A stretch of DNA of 64,000 nt from Thermosynechococcaceae cyanobacterium MS004 (GCA_022402525.1 JAKRSB010000095.1:1-64000); one strand, 5' to 3'. Counted from the first letter of the stretch, positions 44,369 through 53,716 are shown. Program-made: numbers and translations. The notes: generated from the sequence alone by a model not told the origin.

Positions 44369-44728
44369 TCCGTCGACTGTAAGCGCAATAACGAATGTAG
44401 GTGCAAAACCAAGGCAACGATAAGACCTGAGCAACCCAAGAAATGATAAAGTGCAGGGCTCAATTTGCTTGGCGGCACCTGATGGTTGAAAACGCCCCAG
44501 AACCCTAGCTGTCCTTGACATATCAAGGAGAGAAAAAGAATGAGGTCGTGAGCGAGAGATCAAAGCCCAAAGGGCAAGCTAGAGCGTAAGGCGATCTAGA
44601 GGGTTCTAAATTAACGTTCTCAAGATAGACGCCCAAGATAGCGCCTGCATCACCAGCATTTGGTTCATGAACTTTGCCAGCACAAGCTAGCCAGAGCCGG
44701 CTAAGCCTAATGTATAGCCAAAGGAGGG
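44369..44728. other. Spacer between kinase and nblA
   Basis: No gene or clear terminator recognised. Weak short repeats (CAAGATAGACGCCCAAGATAG) near 44,622. Confidence 0.4.
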
Positions 44729-44926
44729 TTAGCCGAAGTGAGGCTGAGAGCCAAGACCCCACTCTTTTGCCAAAAAGTGCTTATACATTGTTTCTTTCAT
44801 TACCATCTGCCGATAAAGCTTGACCAAGAAGTCCTGCGCTTCTGCCTGCGAAAGATGCTGTACCTGGTCTTCAAAGGAGCGAATGCTGAACTCTTGCTCC
44901 ATGGAAAGCTCAAATGATTGATCCAT
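44729..44926 (-). CDS. nblA: Phycobilisome degradation protein NblA
   Basis: 65 residues from ATG 44926; codons upstream to 44,965 are not family-like. The core MDQSFELSMEQEFSIRSFED, then QAEAQDFLVKLYRQMVMKET and MYKHFLAKEWGL, matches NblA, a small helical-hairpin dimer. Under nitrogen or sulfur starvation NblA binds phycobiliproteins and directs them to the ClpC protease. Expression in other cyanobacteria is strongly nutrient-controlled (NtcA, NblR). No consensus NtcA box GTA-N8-TAC was identified in the 44,927-45,188 region by eye. A clpB gene lies elsewhere in the window but is not linked. Confidence 0.95.
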   Translation of the reverse strand: MDQSFELSMEQEFSIRSFEDQVQHLSQAEAQDFLVKLYRQMVMKETMYKHFLAKEWGLGSQPHFG

Positions 44927-45188
44927 AATTGACTCCAGAAATGTACTTTGTAAACAACAAGTCACAATCTATTAAAGATTATAACGAATGATTGACAAAG
45001 GTGACTACGGTTGTTTCATGGAGTAGTTGTATCAACTTCCGATTGAGAAAAAAGCTCAGGGTGAACACCCTGAGTATTTATGCTGATCGCCAGATCTGAG
45101 GACTAGATAAGTCGAAAGTGACTTTCTCTTTTGTAGGAAAGCTTCAGACATCCATAAGTCAGCTTGACGCTTCAGGGTGAGCTGGAAT

Positions 45189-46253
45189 TCAAAGTTGAGC
45201 GATCGCCCGATCGAGGAGGCGTAGACCGTCTTCTACCGTCTGGATGAGACAGAGCTGGTTGCGGAGTTCGGCTGCCCCTGGAAATCCCGTGGCGTACCAG
45301 GCCATATGTTTGCGCGCCTGTTGAATACCGCGATCGCCTTTGTAGGCATAGAGGGCCTGTAGGTGTTCCTTCGCACAGTCGAGCCTTTCTTGAATGGTGG
45401 CTGCAGGTCTGAGCTTTCCAGTCTTCAAGAAGGCGTCAATCTCACCCACCAAGAAAGGATAGCCCAAGGTGCCGCGAGAGCACATCACCCCATCGGCTCC
45501 GGTCTGGGCGAGGCACTGCACGGCTGCTGCCACACTATTAATATCGCCATTGGCAATCACTGGAATGGTGAGTACTTCCTTCACGCGGGTAATCCAGTCC
45601 CATTGGGCAGCGCCCGTATAACCTTGGGCGCGGGTGCGGGCGTGAACCGTAATCATTTGTGCCCCAGCCGCCTGCATCCGCTGGGCAAAGTCCAGAATCG
45701 TGATTTCATCATCATCCCAGCCAATTCTGGTTTTGACAGTGACGGGCACAGAGACGGCCTGCACCACCGCGCGCACGATCGCCTCGGCAGTTTTAGGATC
45801 GCGCAGGAGAGAGGAGCCGCCCCCTTTTTTGGTGATTTTGTTAACCGGACAGCCCATGTTGATATCAACGGTATCTGCGCCTTCTGCTACCGCACGGCGG
45901 GCGGCCTCAGCCAAAAAATCTGGGCGGCAGTCAAAAAGCTGAATGCTAATGGGGCGCTCCTGGGCATCGATCTCCATCAGCTTCGGCAGCGTTTTTACAT
46001 GGCAAACCTGGGAGGCATGAACCATCTCGGTATACAGCATGGACTCCGGCGCAAATCGCCGCACCAGCCGCCGAAAAACTAAGTCCGTCACGCCAGACAG
46101 GGGTGATTGCAAGACCCGACTATGGACCGTGAGCGATCCAATCTGGAGTGGGGTGGACAGACGCGATCGCAATGGGCTTGCTTGCAATGGACTTGATCGC
46201 AGTGGCTCTGGGATGGATGACTCTGATGGTAATGGTTCTGTAAAGACTGCCAT
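45189..46253 (-). CDS. dusB: tRNA-dihydrouridine synthase
   Basis: 354 residues from ATG 46253. FMN-dependent TIM-barrel enzyme that reduces uridine to dihydrouridine in the tRNA D-loop. Motifs: LQSPLSGVTDLVFRRLVRRF, catalytic Cys in VDINMGCPVNKITKKGGGSS, VTVKTRIGWDD, TVHARTRAQGYTG and VIANGDINS, with the GVMCSRGTLGYPFL phosphate site. The usual N-terminus begins at LQIGSLTVHSRVLQSPL; the preceding 35 residues (PEPLRSSPLQASPLRSRL) are a repeat-rich addition encoded by imperfect 12-15 bp repeats. Closest to DusB/cyanobacterial Dus by overall pattern. Confidence 0.94.
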   Translation of the reverse strand: MAVFTEPLPSESSIPEPLRSSPLQASPLRSRLSTPLQIGSLTVHSRVLQSPLSGVTDLVFRRLVRRFAPESMLYTEMVHASQVCHVKTLPKLMEIDAQERPISIQLFDCRPDFLAEAARRAVAEGADTVDINMGCPVNKITKKGGGSSLLRDPKTAEAIVRAVVQAVSVPVTVKTRIGWDDDEITILDFAQRMQAAGAQMITVHARTRAQGYTGAAQWDWITRVKEVLTIPVIANGDINSVAAAVQCLAQTGADGVMCSRGTLGYPFLVGEIDAFLKTGKLRPAATIQERLDCAKEHLQALYAYKGDRGIQQARKHMAWYATGFPGAAELRNQLCLIQTVEDGLRLLDRAIAQL

Positions 46254-46581
46254 CAAGAAATGTACCTGTGCTTACTTTTCTAGAATACCGATGGGTGAAG
46301 AGTGGCGATCGCCGCAAGTCTGAAACCCTGATGCCCTACAACCACCGAAAAACGATATCCAGCCTCTGGAATTATCGGGGATCGCAAAAGTCGCCAATCT
46401 ATGACAATTAAGATCTGACGCTGAAAGCTATTATTCTCAAGGGATTTATCGATATCTGACACATCGTTTGGTGATGCATAGTTTTAAGAAACATTGCGGA
46501 ACCTAGGCTGAAGTGTTACCGTCCGTTACGTAATGGTTCTTCAAGTTAAGGGTTCGAATTTACCTACTCAGAGGAGGGGTT

Positions 46582-46653
46582 ATGCAAACGCTATTTCTAA
46601 GATCCATTTCTTGGGCTGCGCCCGCCGATTCAGGTGCAGAGTCAGCCTTTTAA
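46582..46653 (+). CDS. Possible 23-residue leader-type small ORF
   Basis: ATG at 46582 follows a very strong ribosome binding site (GAGGAGGGG, six bases away). It encodes MQTLFLRSISWAAPADSGAE followed by SAF and a stop. No family is recognised. The strength of the ribosome binding site in an otherwise gene-free spacer, about 500 bp upstream of the SDR gene, is the only support. Confidence 0.35.
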   Translation: MQTLFLRSISWAAPADSGAESAF

Positions 46654-47156
46654 TTATTTTTTGAGGTCTGCTGCTTTTAGGGACTGTCGTATTGATACGT
46701 TGCTGCATGGATCGATTTGCGCAACCTTTCAGCGGTTATTCCATGGATTGCTGGCTTTGCCGTTCTGAGTCCCTGGCTTTTCTTAAGGCCTCAAGTCCGT
46801 CAGTCTAGACGGAGATCTTGTTCAGTCGCATACTCAGCAGCAAGACTCTTCAGCAGCAGGACTCTTCAGCAGAATTGTTCAACAAGATTCAGGCTGAGGT
46901 GCTTTGCAGTAGTCTGCCTATCGCAAGCCCGCTTATTACTAGAACAGCCAGTTTCCAACTCATTTTGGATGTAGCCTGCAGATTTCCCTTTTTGACGAAT
47001 ACGGTCTGCCGACTGGGCTTTTGAGCGCCTCAGGTGTTCGCTACTTTTTTCAGTTTTTGTTTTGGGTTTCACTGCGAACTCACGCTTCATTTAGGACGTG
47101 CGGGATCGATCTACTGCTCTGTGCAGTGAAACCTCAACTCTGGAGGTTTTATAACG
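46654..47156. other. Gene-free spacer with 16-bp direct repeat
   Basis: GACTCTTCAGCAGCAG-like units lie head to tail near 46,845-46,875. No gene supported; the SDR ribosome binding site CTGGAGG is at 47,139-47,145. Confidence 0.5.
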
Positions 47157-48038
47157 ATGAATATTACAGGAAAGACGGCTCTGATTACAGGAGCCTCTCG
47201 CGGCATTGGGCGCGCGATCGCCTTGGAATTTGCCCATCAGGGCGTAAAGCGTCTGCTATTGGTGGCTCGCAATCGCCAGAAGCTAGAGTCGGTTGCAGCA
47301 GAGGTGGAGGCCATTGGTGCTGCAACAGGGTTAGAAGCCGTTGTGCTGCCCCTGGATCTTACAGACCATGCTGAAGTGAGCGTCGTCATTGCCCAGGCAT
47401 GGCGAGACTTTGGCCCCATTCACCTGCTCATTAACTGTGCGGGGGTTGCCCATCAGGTGCCGTTTCTGCGATCGCACTTGCCCCAGGTGCAGTCCGAACT
47501 TAACACCAACCTCATGGGTCTATATGCCATTACCCGTCAAGTGGCGCGGCGGATGGTGGCGCGTCAGGAAGGCACCATTGTCAATGTGTCTAGCTTGATG
47601 GGTAAGGTGGCGGCACCCACCATGGCTACCTATTCTGCTACCAAGTTTGCGATCCTCGGCTTTACCCAAGCGCTGCGCGGAGAGCTGGCTGATCGTCAGG
47701 TCAAGGTGACGGCACTCTTACCCTCATTGACGGATACTGACATGGTGAGCGGGTTTCAGCCCTTTGCCTGGATGATTAAGCTATCTCCCCAGCAGGTTGC
47801 CCAAGCCTTAGTTGCAGGCCTAAAAAACGATACCCCTGAAATTGCTGTGGGATGGCAGAGTCATCTGGCGCTCATGGCAAATCGCATCGCTCCTACTCTC
47901 GTGGAAGCTATTGTGCAGATGGCCGTTCCGGATACTGGCCTACTGTCGCGCGTAAAGTCGCGGTGCAGGCAGTGGCTCACTGAGCTGCGGATAGTGGTTC
48001 TGCGTCAAGGCCATCGCTTGTGGCGATCGCAGGTTTAG
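47157..48038 (+). CDS. Short-chain dehydrogenase/reductase
   Basis: 293 residues. Classical SDR: NAD(P)-binding TGASRGIGRAIALEF (TGxxxGxG), NCAG in LLINCAGVAHQVPF, and the catalytic Ser-Tyr-Lys in IVNVSSLMGKVAAPTMATYS followed by ATKFAI (Tyr in TYSATK). The Arg in position after the first strand (LLVARNRQKLE) favours NADPH. The C-terminal 60 residues extend past the domain and include a hydrophobic/basic tail (LRIVVLRQGHRLWRSQV). Strong ribosome binding site CTGGAGG. Substrate unknown; lipid or carbonyl reduction is possible. Confidence 0.92.
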   Translation: MNITGKTALITGASRGIGRAIALEFAHQGVKRLLLVARNRQKLESVAAEVEAIGAATGLEAVVLPLDLTDHAEVSVVIAQAWRDFGPIHLLINCAGVAHQVPFLRSHLPQVQSELNTNLMGLYAITRQVARRMVARQEGTIVNVSSLMGKVAAPTMATYSATKFAILGFTQALRGELADRQVKVTALLPSLTDTDMVSGFQPFAWMIKLSPQQVAQALVAGLKNDTPEIAVGWQSHLALMANRIAPTLVEAIVQMAVPDTGLLSRVKSRCRQWLTELRIVVLRQGHRLWRSQV

Positions 48039-48057
48039 ACTGCGTTTACAAGCCAAT

Positions 48058-48258
48058 CTATTCAACAAAGTAGGTGGCGCTCAGGTGGGCCAAGGGATCT
48101 TGAATCGACTGGCGATCGCCCTTCAGCACGGCTTCCATCCGCTGTTTGAGGGGCGAGATGCCACGCTCCTTGCGCCGCCACGGAAACTTAGATGCGACTT
48201 GGCTAGATACTTTTTGAGCAGAGCGAGGAGATTTTGAAGCGTCGAAATGGCTGTGCAT
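48058..48258 (-). CDS. Small basic hypothetical protein
   Basis: 66 residues from ATG 48258: MHSHFDASKSPRSAQKVSSQ, then ASKFPWRRKERGISPLKQRM and a tail ending DPLAHLSATYFVE. It is basic and Trp/Arg-rich in the middle, with a patterned end suggesting real coding. Upstream in-frame codons to 48,489 look unconstrained. No family recognised and no clear ribosome binding site. It is convergent with the SDR gene 20 bp away. Confidence 0.45.
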   Translation of the reverse strand: MHSHFDASKSPRSAQKVSSQVASKFPWRRKERGISPLKQRMEAVLKGDRQSIQDPLAHLSATYFVE

Positions 48259-48632
48259 AGGAGGGCCGAATAGTAACCCCTCTATGCTGGCCAAAAAAAA
48301 AGCAGCCCCCCACCGCGAATTTACGGAATTTGGATCGGCTGATCTGGATAAATACTTTTTGCTTAATACTGAGTGCTCAGCGCTCTGGGCATTCCGTGTA
48401 GACTTTAAAAAAGAAAACCCTTGGGCGTCTGTCCGTGTTTCGACTCCAAGGGCTTCTTTATTAAACTTTTGAATGCACTCTTCACACATTCAAACAATAG
48501 CAGAATTACCGAAAAACACAACGCCCCTATCGTGACACTTTAAAAATTGGCCTACTCCCCTTGACCCATGACGCGAAGACTTTGCGCTACGGTATTTTAA
48601 ACCGGAAGTTTCCAGCCCAGTGGCACTCAGGC
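48259..48632. other. Spacer before sfsA
   Basis: No convincing gene; a poly-A tract (48,292-48,301) and CTTTAAAAAAGAAAACCC near 48,404 are the only notable features. Confidence 0.35.
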
Positions 48633-49376
48633 CTAGAGCTTCAGCTCTGCAAGCCCCAGATACCGAATACCTTCCGGTGAGACCTCAAATCGACAGGGAT
48701 AAACCTCCAGCCCTGCTTGGACAGCCTCTCGGAGAAGCTGTCCGTAGACAGGATCAGCCTCATCCCCTGGCGCAAAAGCAGTACAGTCAGCTCGATTAAT
48801 AAAGTACAGCATACAGACCCGTGCGTCTGGCAGCAACGCTCTGAGTTCTCGGATATGTTTTTGCCCTCGTGTGGTCACGGTGTCTGGAAACAGGGCACAG
48901 CGCCCTTTTAACCAAGTCGTGCTTTTGACCTCGACATAGGTTAAAGGATCACTGATTAAGGGATCACTTGTGGCGCTGGCACCCGTTAAGACAAAATCAA
49001 CCCGGCTTTTTTCTTGCCCGTAACACACTTCAGAGCGCAGGGCTTCATAGTTACTGAGCTGTGGCACCAGGCGCTGTTCTAGCAGAAGCCTTGTGACCTG
49101 ATTTGGCATTGCGGTATTGACGCCCACCCAAGTTGGCTCATGATCCTGCACTTCAATGAGTTCCCAGGTGTAGGCGAGCTTGCGCTTGGGGTTGGTGCTT
49201 TGGGATACCTGTACGGGGCTGCCAACGGTAGATACGCTGGTCATGGGGCCTGTATTGGGACAGTGAGCCGTAATGAGTTCGCCAGTGTCTAGTTCAATAT
49301 CCGCAAAGAACCGCTTATATCGTTTGATCAGGGTGCCGCGCAGGAGGGGCGGGTAGCGATACAAAAAGTCTGGCAT
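48633..49376 (-). CDS. sfsA: DNA/RNA nuclease SfsA
   Basis: 247 residues, ATG 49376. N-terminal OB-like part: LLRGTLIKRYKRFFADIELD and GELITAHCPNTGPM. The nuclease-like part has VRFVL-type DFVLTGASATSDPLISDPLT followed by YVEVKSTTW and LFPDTVTTRGQKHIRELRAL, then ARVCMLYFINRADCTAFAPG. The family fold is restriction-endonuclease-like, with E and K of VEVKS at the metal site. An in-frame duplication SDPLISDPL, encoded by a 15-bp repeat at about 48,940-48,970, interrupts the strand before YVEVKS; this is unusual for SfsA. The biological role is unsettled (originally linked to sugar fermentation). Confidence 0.95.
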   Translation of the reverse strand: MPDFLYRYPPLLRGTLIKRYKRFFADIELDTGELITAHCPNTGPMTSVSTVGSPVQVSQSTNPKRKLAYTWELIEVQDHEPTWVGVNTAMPNQVTRLLLEQRLVPQLSNYEALRSEVCYGQEKSRVDFVLTGASATSDPLISDPLTYVEVKSTTWLKGRCALFPDTVTTRGQKHIRELRALLPDARVCMLYFINRADCTAFAPGDEADPVYGQLLREAVQAGLEVYPCRFEVSPEGIRYLGLAELKL

Positions 49377-49584
49377 GGATTAACGTTGGATAGGGTCTAG
49401 CATGGAAGCGTTTTGTCACGCAGTGCTTTTGCCGCGTTCTCTGTGAGGAATGGTCTGAAGGGGTTGGCGTTCAGGCAGAGCGATGAAATGGGTTGATGTT
49501 GTACGGCGGTTCCTGCGAGGTTTTGCGATCGCGCGGACAGCAGAACATAATAAACACACTGTATAGTCCGTTAACCCTCAAATT

Positions 49585-49884
49585 ATGACGAGTATTCGCG
49601 AGCAGTTGATTAAGGATAAAGCCAATATTGAATGGGAGGCGCTAATTCCGCATTCCCAGCGAGACTCCGTTATTTTTGTCCATGAGGGATTGGACTTGGT
49701 GGAGGTAGCACTGGCGATCGCGGAGGACAATACGGCTCAAGTTGAAGTTTGGATTGCGGAACAGCTCATCCAGAAGCCCACTGCCCAGCAGTTGAGTCAG
49801 TGGAATCAAGACCCCGCCCAGTGCTTTAGCGCCCTGATTGTGCAGCCCTATGTGCTGATGAGTACGGTGCGAGATCCAGAATAG
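49585..49884 (+). CDS. DUF2288 protein
   Basis: 99 residues: MTSIREQLIKDKANIEWEAL, then IPHSQRDSVIFVHEGLDLVE and VWIAEQLIQKPTAQQLSQWN, ending FSALIVQPYVLMSTVRDP. This pattern is the DUF2288 family, common in cyanobacteria and proteobacteria, with no known function. It diverges from sfsA across a 208-bp spacer. Downstream, short CCAGAATTGATACCC-like repeats (49,890-49,950) lie before the VOC gene. Confidence 0.9.
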   Translation: MTSIREQLIKDKANIEWEALIPHSQRDSVIFVHEGLDLVEVALAIAEDNTAQVEVWIAEQLIQKPTAQQLSQWNQDPAQCFSALIVQPYVLMSTVRDPE

Positions 49885-50048
49885 TGCGTCCCAGCATTGA
49901 TACCCAAGAACTCATGTCCCAGAATTGATACCCCAGAATTTATGTCCTCGAATACATTCCCACCTTAGACTTGGAATTTGCCAAGATTTAGGAGAATACA
50001 AATAGGAGATCACAAAAGCTTTAGGCAATCGTTTTTTGGAAAACACTT

Positions 50049-50516
50049 ATGAATGCACAAGCCCTCGATAGCCCAATCTCCACCACAGGCTCAGTCGTTT
50101 TCCATTTAGCCTTCCCCGTGACCAGCATTCCTGAGGCAAAGGCATACTACGCCGATCAGCTTGGCTGCGCGGTGGGTAGGGAAAACGAGGCTTCCGTCAT
50201 TTTGAATCTTTATGGCCACCAGCTTGTCGCCCACCTGACCGATGCGATCGCCCCGCAGAAAGGCATCTATCCCCGTCATTTCGGTATTGTGTTTGGGTCA
50301 GAGGCAGACTGGGAAGCGCTCTTAGCCCGTGCCCAGAGCCATCACCTTAAGTTTTATACCCAGCCCAAGCGCCGCTTTGAAGGGTTGCCCCTAGAACATC
50401 GAACCTTTTTCCTGGAAGATCCGTTTCAAAATCTGCTGGAGTTTAAGTTTTATCGGGAACCGTCGGTAATTTTTGGGGGGCATGAGTTTAAGGAGATTGG
50501 CGATCGCACGACTTAA
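50049..50516 (+). CDS. VOC-family (glyoxalase/dioxygenase-like) protein
   Basis: 155 residues, one VOC module pair of beta-alpha-beta-beta-beta units. VVFHLAFPVTSIPEAKAYYA supplies the first metal-ligand His; LYGHQLVAHL a second; FGIVFGSEADWEALLARAQS begins module two; and RTFFLEDPFQNLLEFKFY supplies the terminal Glu. The likely member group is the glyoxalase/extradiol dioxygenase superfamily, metal-dependent, substrate unknown. It is followed by a convergent porin gene, with the spacer 50,517-50,655 holding AGGCACTGAC-type complementary sequences that may terminate both. Confidence 0.9.
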   Translation: MNAQALDSPISTTGSVVFHLAFPVTSIPEAKAYYADQLGCAVGRENEASVILNLYGHQLVAHLTDAIAPQKGIYPRHFGIVFGSEADWEALLARAQSHHLKFYTQPKRRFEGLPLEHRTFFLEDPFQNLLEFKFYREPSVIFGGHEFKEIGDRTT

Positions 50517-50655
50517 GCTTCAATCACCCCAGATTGGCCCTCAGATTAGCCCCCCCGATTGGCGATCGCGCTTATAAAAAAGCCAGTGCCTGAGAATTGA
50601 ATGGCCCCAGGCACTGACCTATCTTAAATGTTGGCTTGTTTATAAAGCTAAACGC

Positions 50656-52590
50656 CTAGAACCTAAATTGAGTGCGAATGTTACCCACAAAGACCGTGGG
50701 GTTAGTACCAAAGTTATTGGGGTTAATAATGGCGTAAAAAGCCGGAACCACCGCAATATTATCTGAGATGGGATAGTAGTAAGAAGCCTCCACCTCATAC
50801 TGGGTCGCACCATCCCCATTCCCTGATCGCAAAAATCTGCGCCCTCCCAAGTAATCTTGAGGCACCACAAACGAAATTGTGCCAAGGGCACCTTTTTTGA
50901 TTAAATCTGGAAATGCGACCCCAGCCTGAATCGACTGTACATCCAATGAGCCACCCGCACGACCTGCCGTGGTTGGCGCAATTTTAGTTGTGCCGTAAGA
51001 GTAGCGCCCAAATAGCCCAAACCCTTTTGTAACCAACCAATCAAAGTTGGCAACAAAGGTATTAGCGATCGCATTATTGAGTCCGCCCCCAACGCCATCA
51101 TCCACAAAACCATAGGGTAAGGGTTCTCCCACGGCACCGCCTATTAATCCAGCGCCATTGGCCTGGAGCAATGTACGAGCGTACAAAAACCGAAGGTTTA
51201 CAGATTTGGTCGGCGAGAAGTCAAGTTGACCCACTAGCGTATTATTGCCGCCAAATAAGTTTTTGGTTGCCGTATTAAAGTTGGGCAAAGCAGGGTTTAA
51301 AAATTCAGTACTTTCCGCTAAATAAGCTGCCGCTAAGCGAATCTGCTTGGTAGGTCTCCAAATAATAACCGTTCCAGCACCTCGGTCTACCGCACTAAAT
51401 AAGGTGCTGCCGCTTGAGTTAAAGCTGCCTGCTCCTGTCAAGAAGTTGGTAAAGCGATTATTGTCAAAATAGCGATAAGTGTTTATACGTGCCCCAACGA
51501 CAATCTGCAGATCTTTAGTCGCCGGAAAGCTATAGAACAGTTCGCGCAAGGTAACTGTATTGGCTGAGAGCGTTCCGGTTTGATCGGTGATTGGCGTTCC
51601 CCAGCTATTGAAAAAGCCTGAAGAGACAAATGCATTCGCAGGAGAGCTTCCATTCCCAACAGCGAGCTGCGTTACGAGAGAATCTTTACCCGTAAATGAA
51701 GTGTTAAATGTTAGCCAAGCGTAATAACTAAAGGTGACGTTCGGATCGCTAGAGGAGACCCTTGTGGGCACTCCACCCACTCGCGGGGGTGCTACATTTA
51801 CGTTTCGACTGAGGGGGCGTTCTGCGAGTACGCTTCGACCCGCAAATGCACCTGACATATTAAACCAGACTAATCCCGAAAGTTTCGTAGTGGTGGAAAA
51901 CTGCTGGGCTTCTAGGGTGGCAGCTCTGGCCTCTAGTCCATCCACCCGACCTTTGAGGGTTGCCAATTCTGCCTTAAACTCTTCCTGGAGCGCTTTGATG
52001 GTCTCAAGGTCTTCTTTGGTGGCAAAGCGATCGCTAATTTGGTCTAGACAAGCATTCAGTGCAGCGGCCAGCTCATACCGAGTTGCCGCCCGATTCCCGC
52101 GAAAGGTGCCGTCCGGATAGCCTGCAATACAGCCGTACCGCTCCACCAAGGACTGAAGCGCCTGAAATGCCCAGTCTGTGGCCTGTACATCAGAGAGCTG
52201 AGAGACAGAAGTCACCTGCTCAAATAAATCGGAGGAGTTGTCAGACACATCGCTGACTAGGGGATCGGACAAGCCAATATCTGCCAAGCGCGGAAGCTCT
52301 ACAGGGAGACTAGGTGGAGCTGGTTCGCTTTGAGCGAGCTCGCCTATGGCTGGTTCGCTGATAACTGCGTTGTTCGCAGATAACGCGCTGGATAAACTCG
52401 ACTCCTCTGGCAGGCTAGGTGGCAGGAGCGCATGCGTTTCTGGAGCCGCTGCCTGACCCAATATCTCTGGAACAACTTCTGGCTGACTCTTCAACGCTTC
52501 TTCTGCAGAAACTCGCTGAGCCAACAGTACCGCACAGGCAACAAAACCCGTGCTCAGGGCAAGCCTGAGTGACTTAAAAGCTATGAACAT
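50656..52590 (-). CDS. Iron-uptake porin (SLH domain plus OprB-type barrel)
   Basis: 644 residues. Signal peptide (LRLALSTGFVACAVLLAQRV SAEEA region), a Pro/Ser/Glu-rich spacer of about 100 residues, then SLH (QLSDVQATDWAFQALQSLVE; RYGCIAGYPDGTFRGNRAAT), coiled coil (IKALQEEFKAELATLKGRVD) and OprB-like barrel ending with VPAFYAIINPN and NIRTQFRF. The SLH plus coiled-coil block is almost identical at protein level to that of the porin at 36,892, while codons differ freely, so selection rather than recent conversion maintains it. The barrels differ greatly. It carries the same GGTGTGAGGA leader element. Confidence 0.93.
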   Translation of the reverse strand: MFIAFKSLRLALSTGFVACAVLLAQRVSAEEALKSQPEVVPEILGQAAAPETHALLPPSLPEESSLSSALSANNAVISEPAIGELAQSEPAPPSLPVELPRLADIGLSDPLVSDVSDNSSDLFEQVTSVSQLSDVQATDWAFQALQSLVERYGCIAGYPDGTFRGNRAATRYELAAALNACLDQISDRFATKEDLETIKALQEEFKAELATLKGRVDGLEARAATLEAQQFSTTTKLSGLVWFNMSGAFAGRSVLAERPLSRNVNVAPPRVGGVPTRVSSSDPNVTFSYYAWLTFNTSFTGKDSLVTQLAVGNGSSPANAFVSSGFFNSWGTPITDQTGTLSANTVTLRELFYSFPATKDLQIVVGARINTYRYFDNNRFTNFLTGAGSFNSSGSTLFSAVDRGAGTVIIWRPTKQIRLAAAYLAESTEFLNPALPNFNTATKNLFGGNNTLVGQLDFSPTKSVNLRFLYARTLLQANGAGLIGGAVGEPLPYGFVDDGVGGGLNNAIANTFVANFDWLVTKGFGLFGRYSYGTTKIAPTTAGRAGGSLDVQSIQAGVAFPDLIKKGALGTISFVVPQDYLGGRRFLRSGNGDGATQYEVEASYYYPISDNIAVVPAFYAIINPNNFGTNPTVFVGNIRTQFRF

Positions 52591-52597
52591 GATGAAT

Positions 52598-52607
52598 TCC
52601 TCACACC
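52598..52607 (-). promoter_or_regulatory. Predicted Yfr1 sRNA target over the ribosome binding site
   Basis: GGTGTGAGGA, seven bases before the porin ATG, complementary to the Yfr1 loop UCCUCACAC; second instance in the window. Confidence 0.55.
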
Positions 52608-53099
52608 TATCGCAAAACTGAAGGGCGATCGCCCAAATTACCCAAATTGACCTAACTCAAAACCATCGGCTTAAAGTGCTTACAGAAACCCATGAGTCGA
52701 AAGGATGAAACTGCCCAAGGACAACCCCATAGTCAGTCTGTGGCTATTCCCCATGCCCTAGCAAATAGAGATGTCAAAAATCACAGAAGTACCAAAGAAA
52801 TCCATTCTTTCAAGGTCGTAGCGCTTTGAACCATGTTTTTTGAACCATATTTTATGAGTCGTAACGTTTTGAGTCTAAGAACTCTAGACCCAGCTCAAGC
52901 CATGATAGAAATGAAGACATTTGTATTCTGTATACAGCCTGACAAAACTTGGAGTTCATGGCCTGTTTAATCTAAGGGTGAAACGGTATCAATGACTTCA
53001 AAATGCTTGAAGCGATCTGCTGAAATAATTGTCTGTGATCGCTCTCTTGCAGGGTGGAGATTGATTTTGGGTGTAAATACGGGAGGCCTCATAATTCAT
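52608..53099. other. Divergent spacer, porin and secreted-protein promoters
   Basis: No gene identified. TTTTGAACCAT/TTTTGAGTC short repeats at about 52,826-52,873. Confidence 0.4.
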
Positions 53100-53675
53100 A
53101 TGCTCAGCTCCATGCTTAACGTTTTAGGCGATCGGTTCAAGGTATTTACCGCTGTTTTTCTAGTCTCTGTGGGCATTTTTTCTGCCGCTCCTTATCCTGT
53201 TCAGGCCAGTCCTCTGACTGTCGAGGCTGATCGCGTCATTGTCAAAGCCATTGACCAAGACCTGTTTGTCAAAGATTTGCTTGTCAAAGATTTGCTTAAC
53301 CCATCCGCACAAAGCACGAGCGCCTTTACGTCGCCCACTCTACTGGCACAAGCCACCGTTGAAGACCCCGAAGTTGTAGATACGGAAGCGGCAGAAGAGG
53401 AAGCGAAGAAGGCCAAGGAATTGGCCAAGGCTGAAGCTAAAAAGGCGAAGGCTGAGGCAAAAGCCGAAGCTAAAAAAGCCAAAGAGGCCAAAGAAGCGGA
53501 GGAAGCGTTAGCCAAAGCTGAGGCTAAAAAAGTTAAGGATGCCGAAAAGGCAGAAGCTAAGAAGGCAAAAGAGTTGGCAAAAGCAGAAGCTAAGAAAGCT
53601 AAGGAGCTAGCCAAGGCTGAAGCAAAAGCTGCAAAAGAGGCTGAAGAAGCCGAGGCGGCTCCTTCTCCTGCGTAG
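53100..53675 (+). CDS. Secreted protein with Lys/Ala/Glu-rich helical repeat tail
   Basis: 191 residues from ATG 53100 (MLSSMLNVLGDRFKVF); ATG 53112 is also possible. The signal peptide is TAVFLVSVGIFSAAPYPVQA with cleavage after QA. A short stretch contains VKDLLVKDLL, from a 15-bp DNA repeat. From about residue 100 the protein is a long charged helix built of KAKELAKAEAK and similar 7-11 residue units, like TolA-type linkers, ending EEAEAAPSPA. No globular domain. Probably a periplasmic spacer or polyamphoteric protein. Function unknown. Confidence 0.7.
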   Translation: MLSSMLNVLGDRFKVFTAVFLVSVGIFSAAPYPVQASPLTVEADRVIVKAIDQDLFVKDLLVKDLLNPSAQSTSAFTSPTLLAQATVEDPEVVDTEAAEEEAKKAKELAKAEAKKAKAEAKAEAKKAKEAKEAEEALAKAEAKKVKDAEKAEAKKAKELAKAEAKKAKELAKAEAKAAKEAEEAEAAPSPA

Positions 53676-53716
53676 GGTGTACCCGAAATGAAGGCTGGTT
53701 ATCCACTGGCGCGCTA

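Noticed and set aside
45363-46082. 239-codon plus-strand frame opposite dusB
   Set aside because: Antisense shadow of a clearly coding dusB; the translation lacks any protein-like pattern.
46717-47024. Two short plus-strand frames in the spacer before the SDR gene
   Set aside because: Cover a 16-bp direct repeat, lack ribosome binding sites and protein-like pattern.
53201-53614. 137-codon antisense frame opposite the Lys-rich secreted protein
   Set aside because: Ala/Ser/Phe low complexity is the complement of AAG/GCT-rich repeats, not an independent gene.
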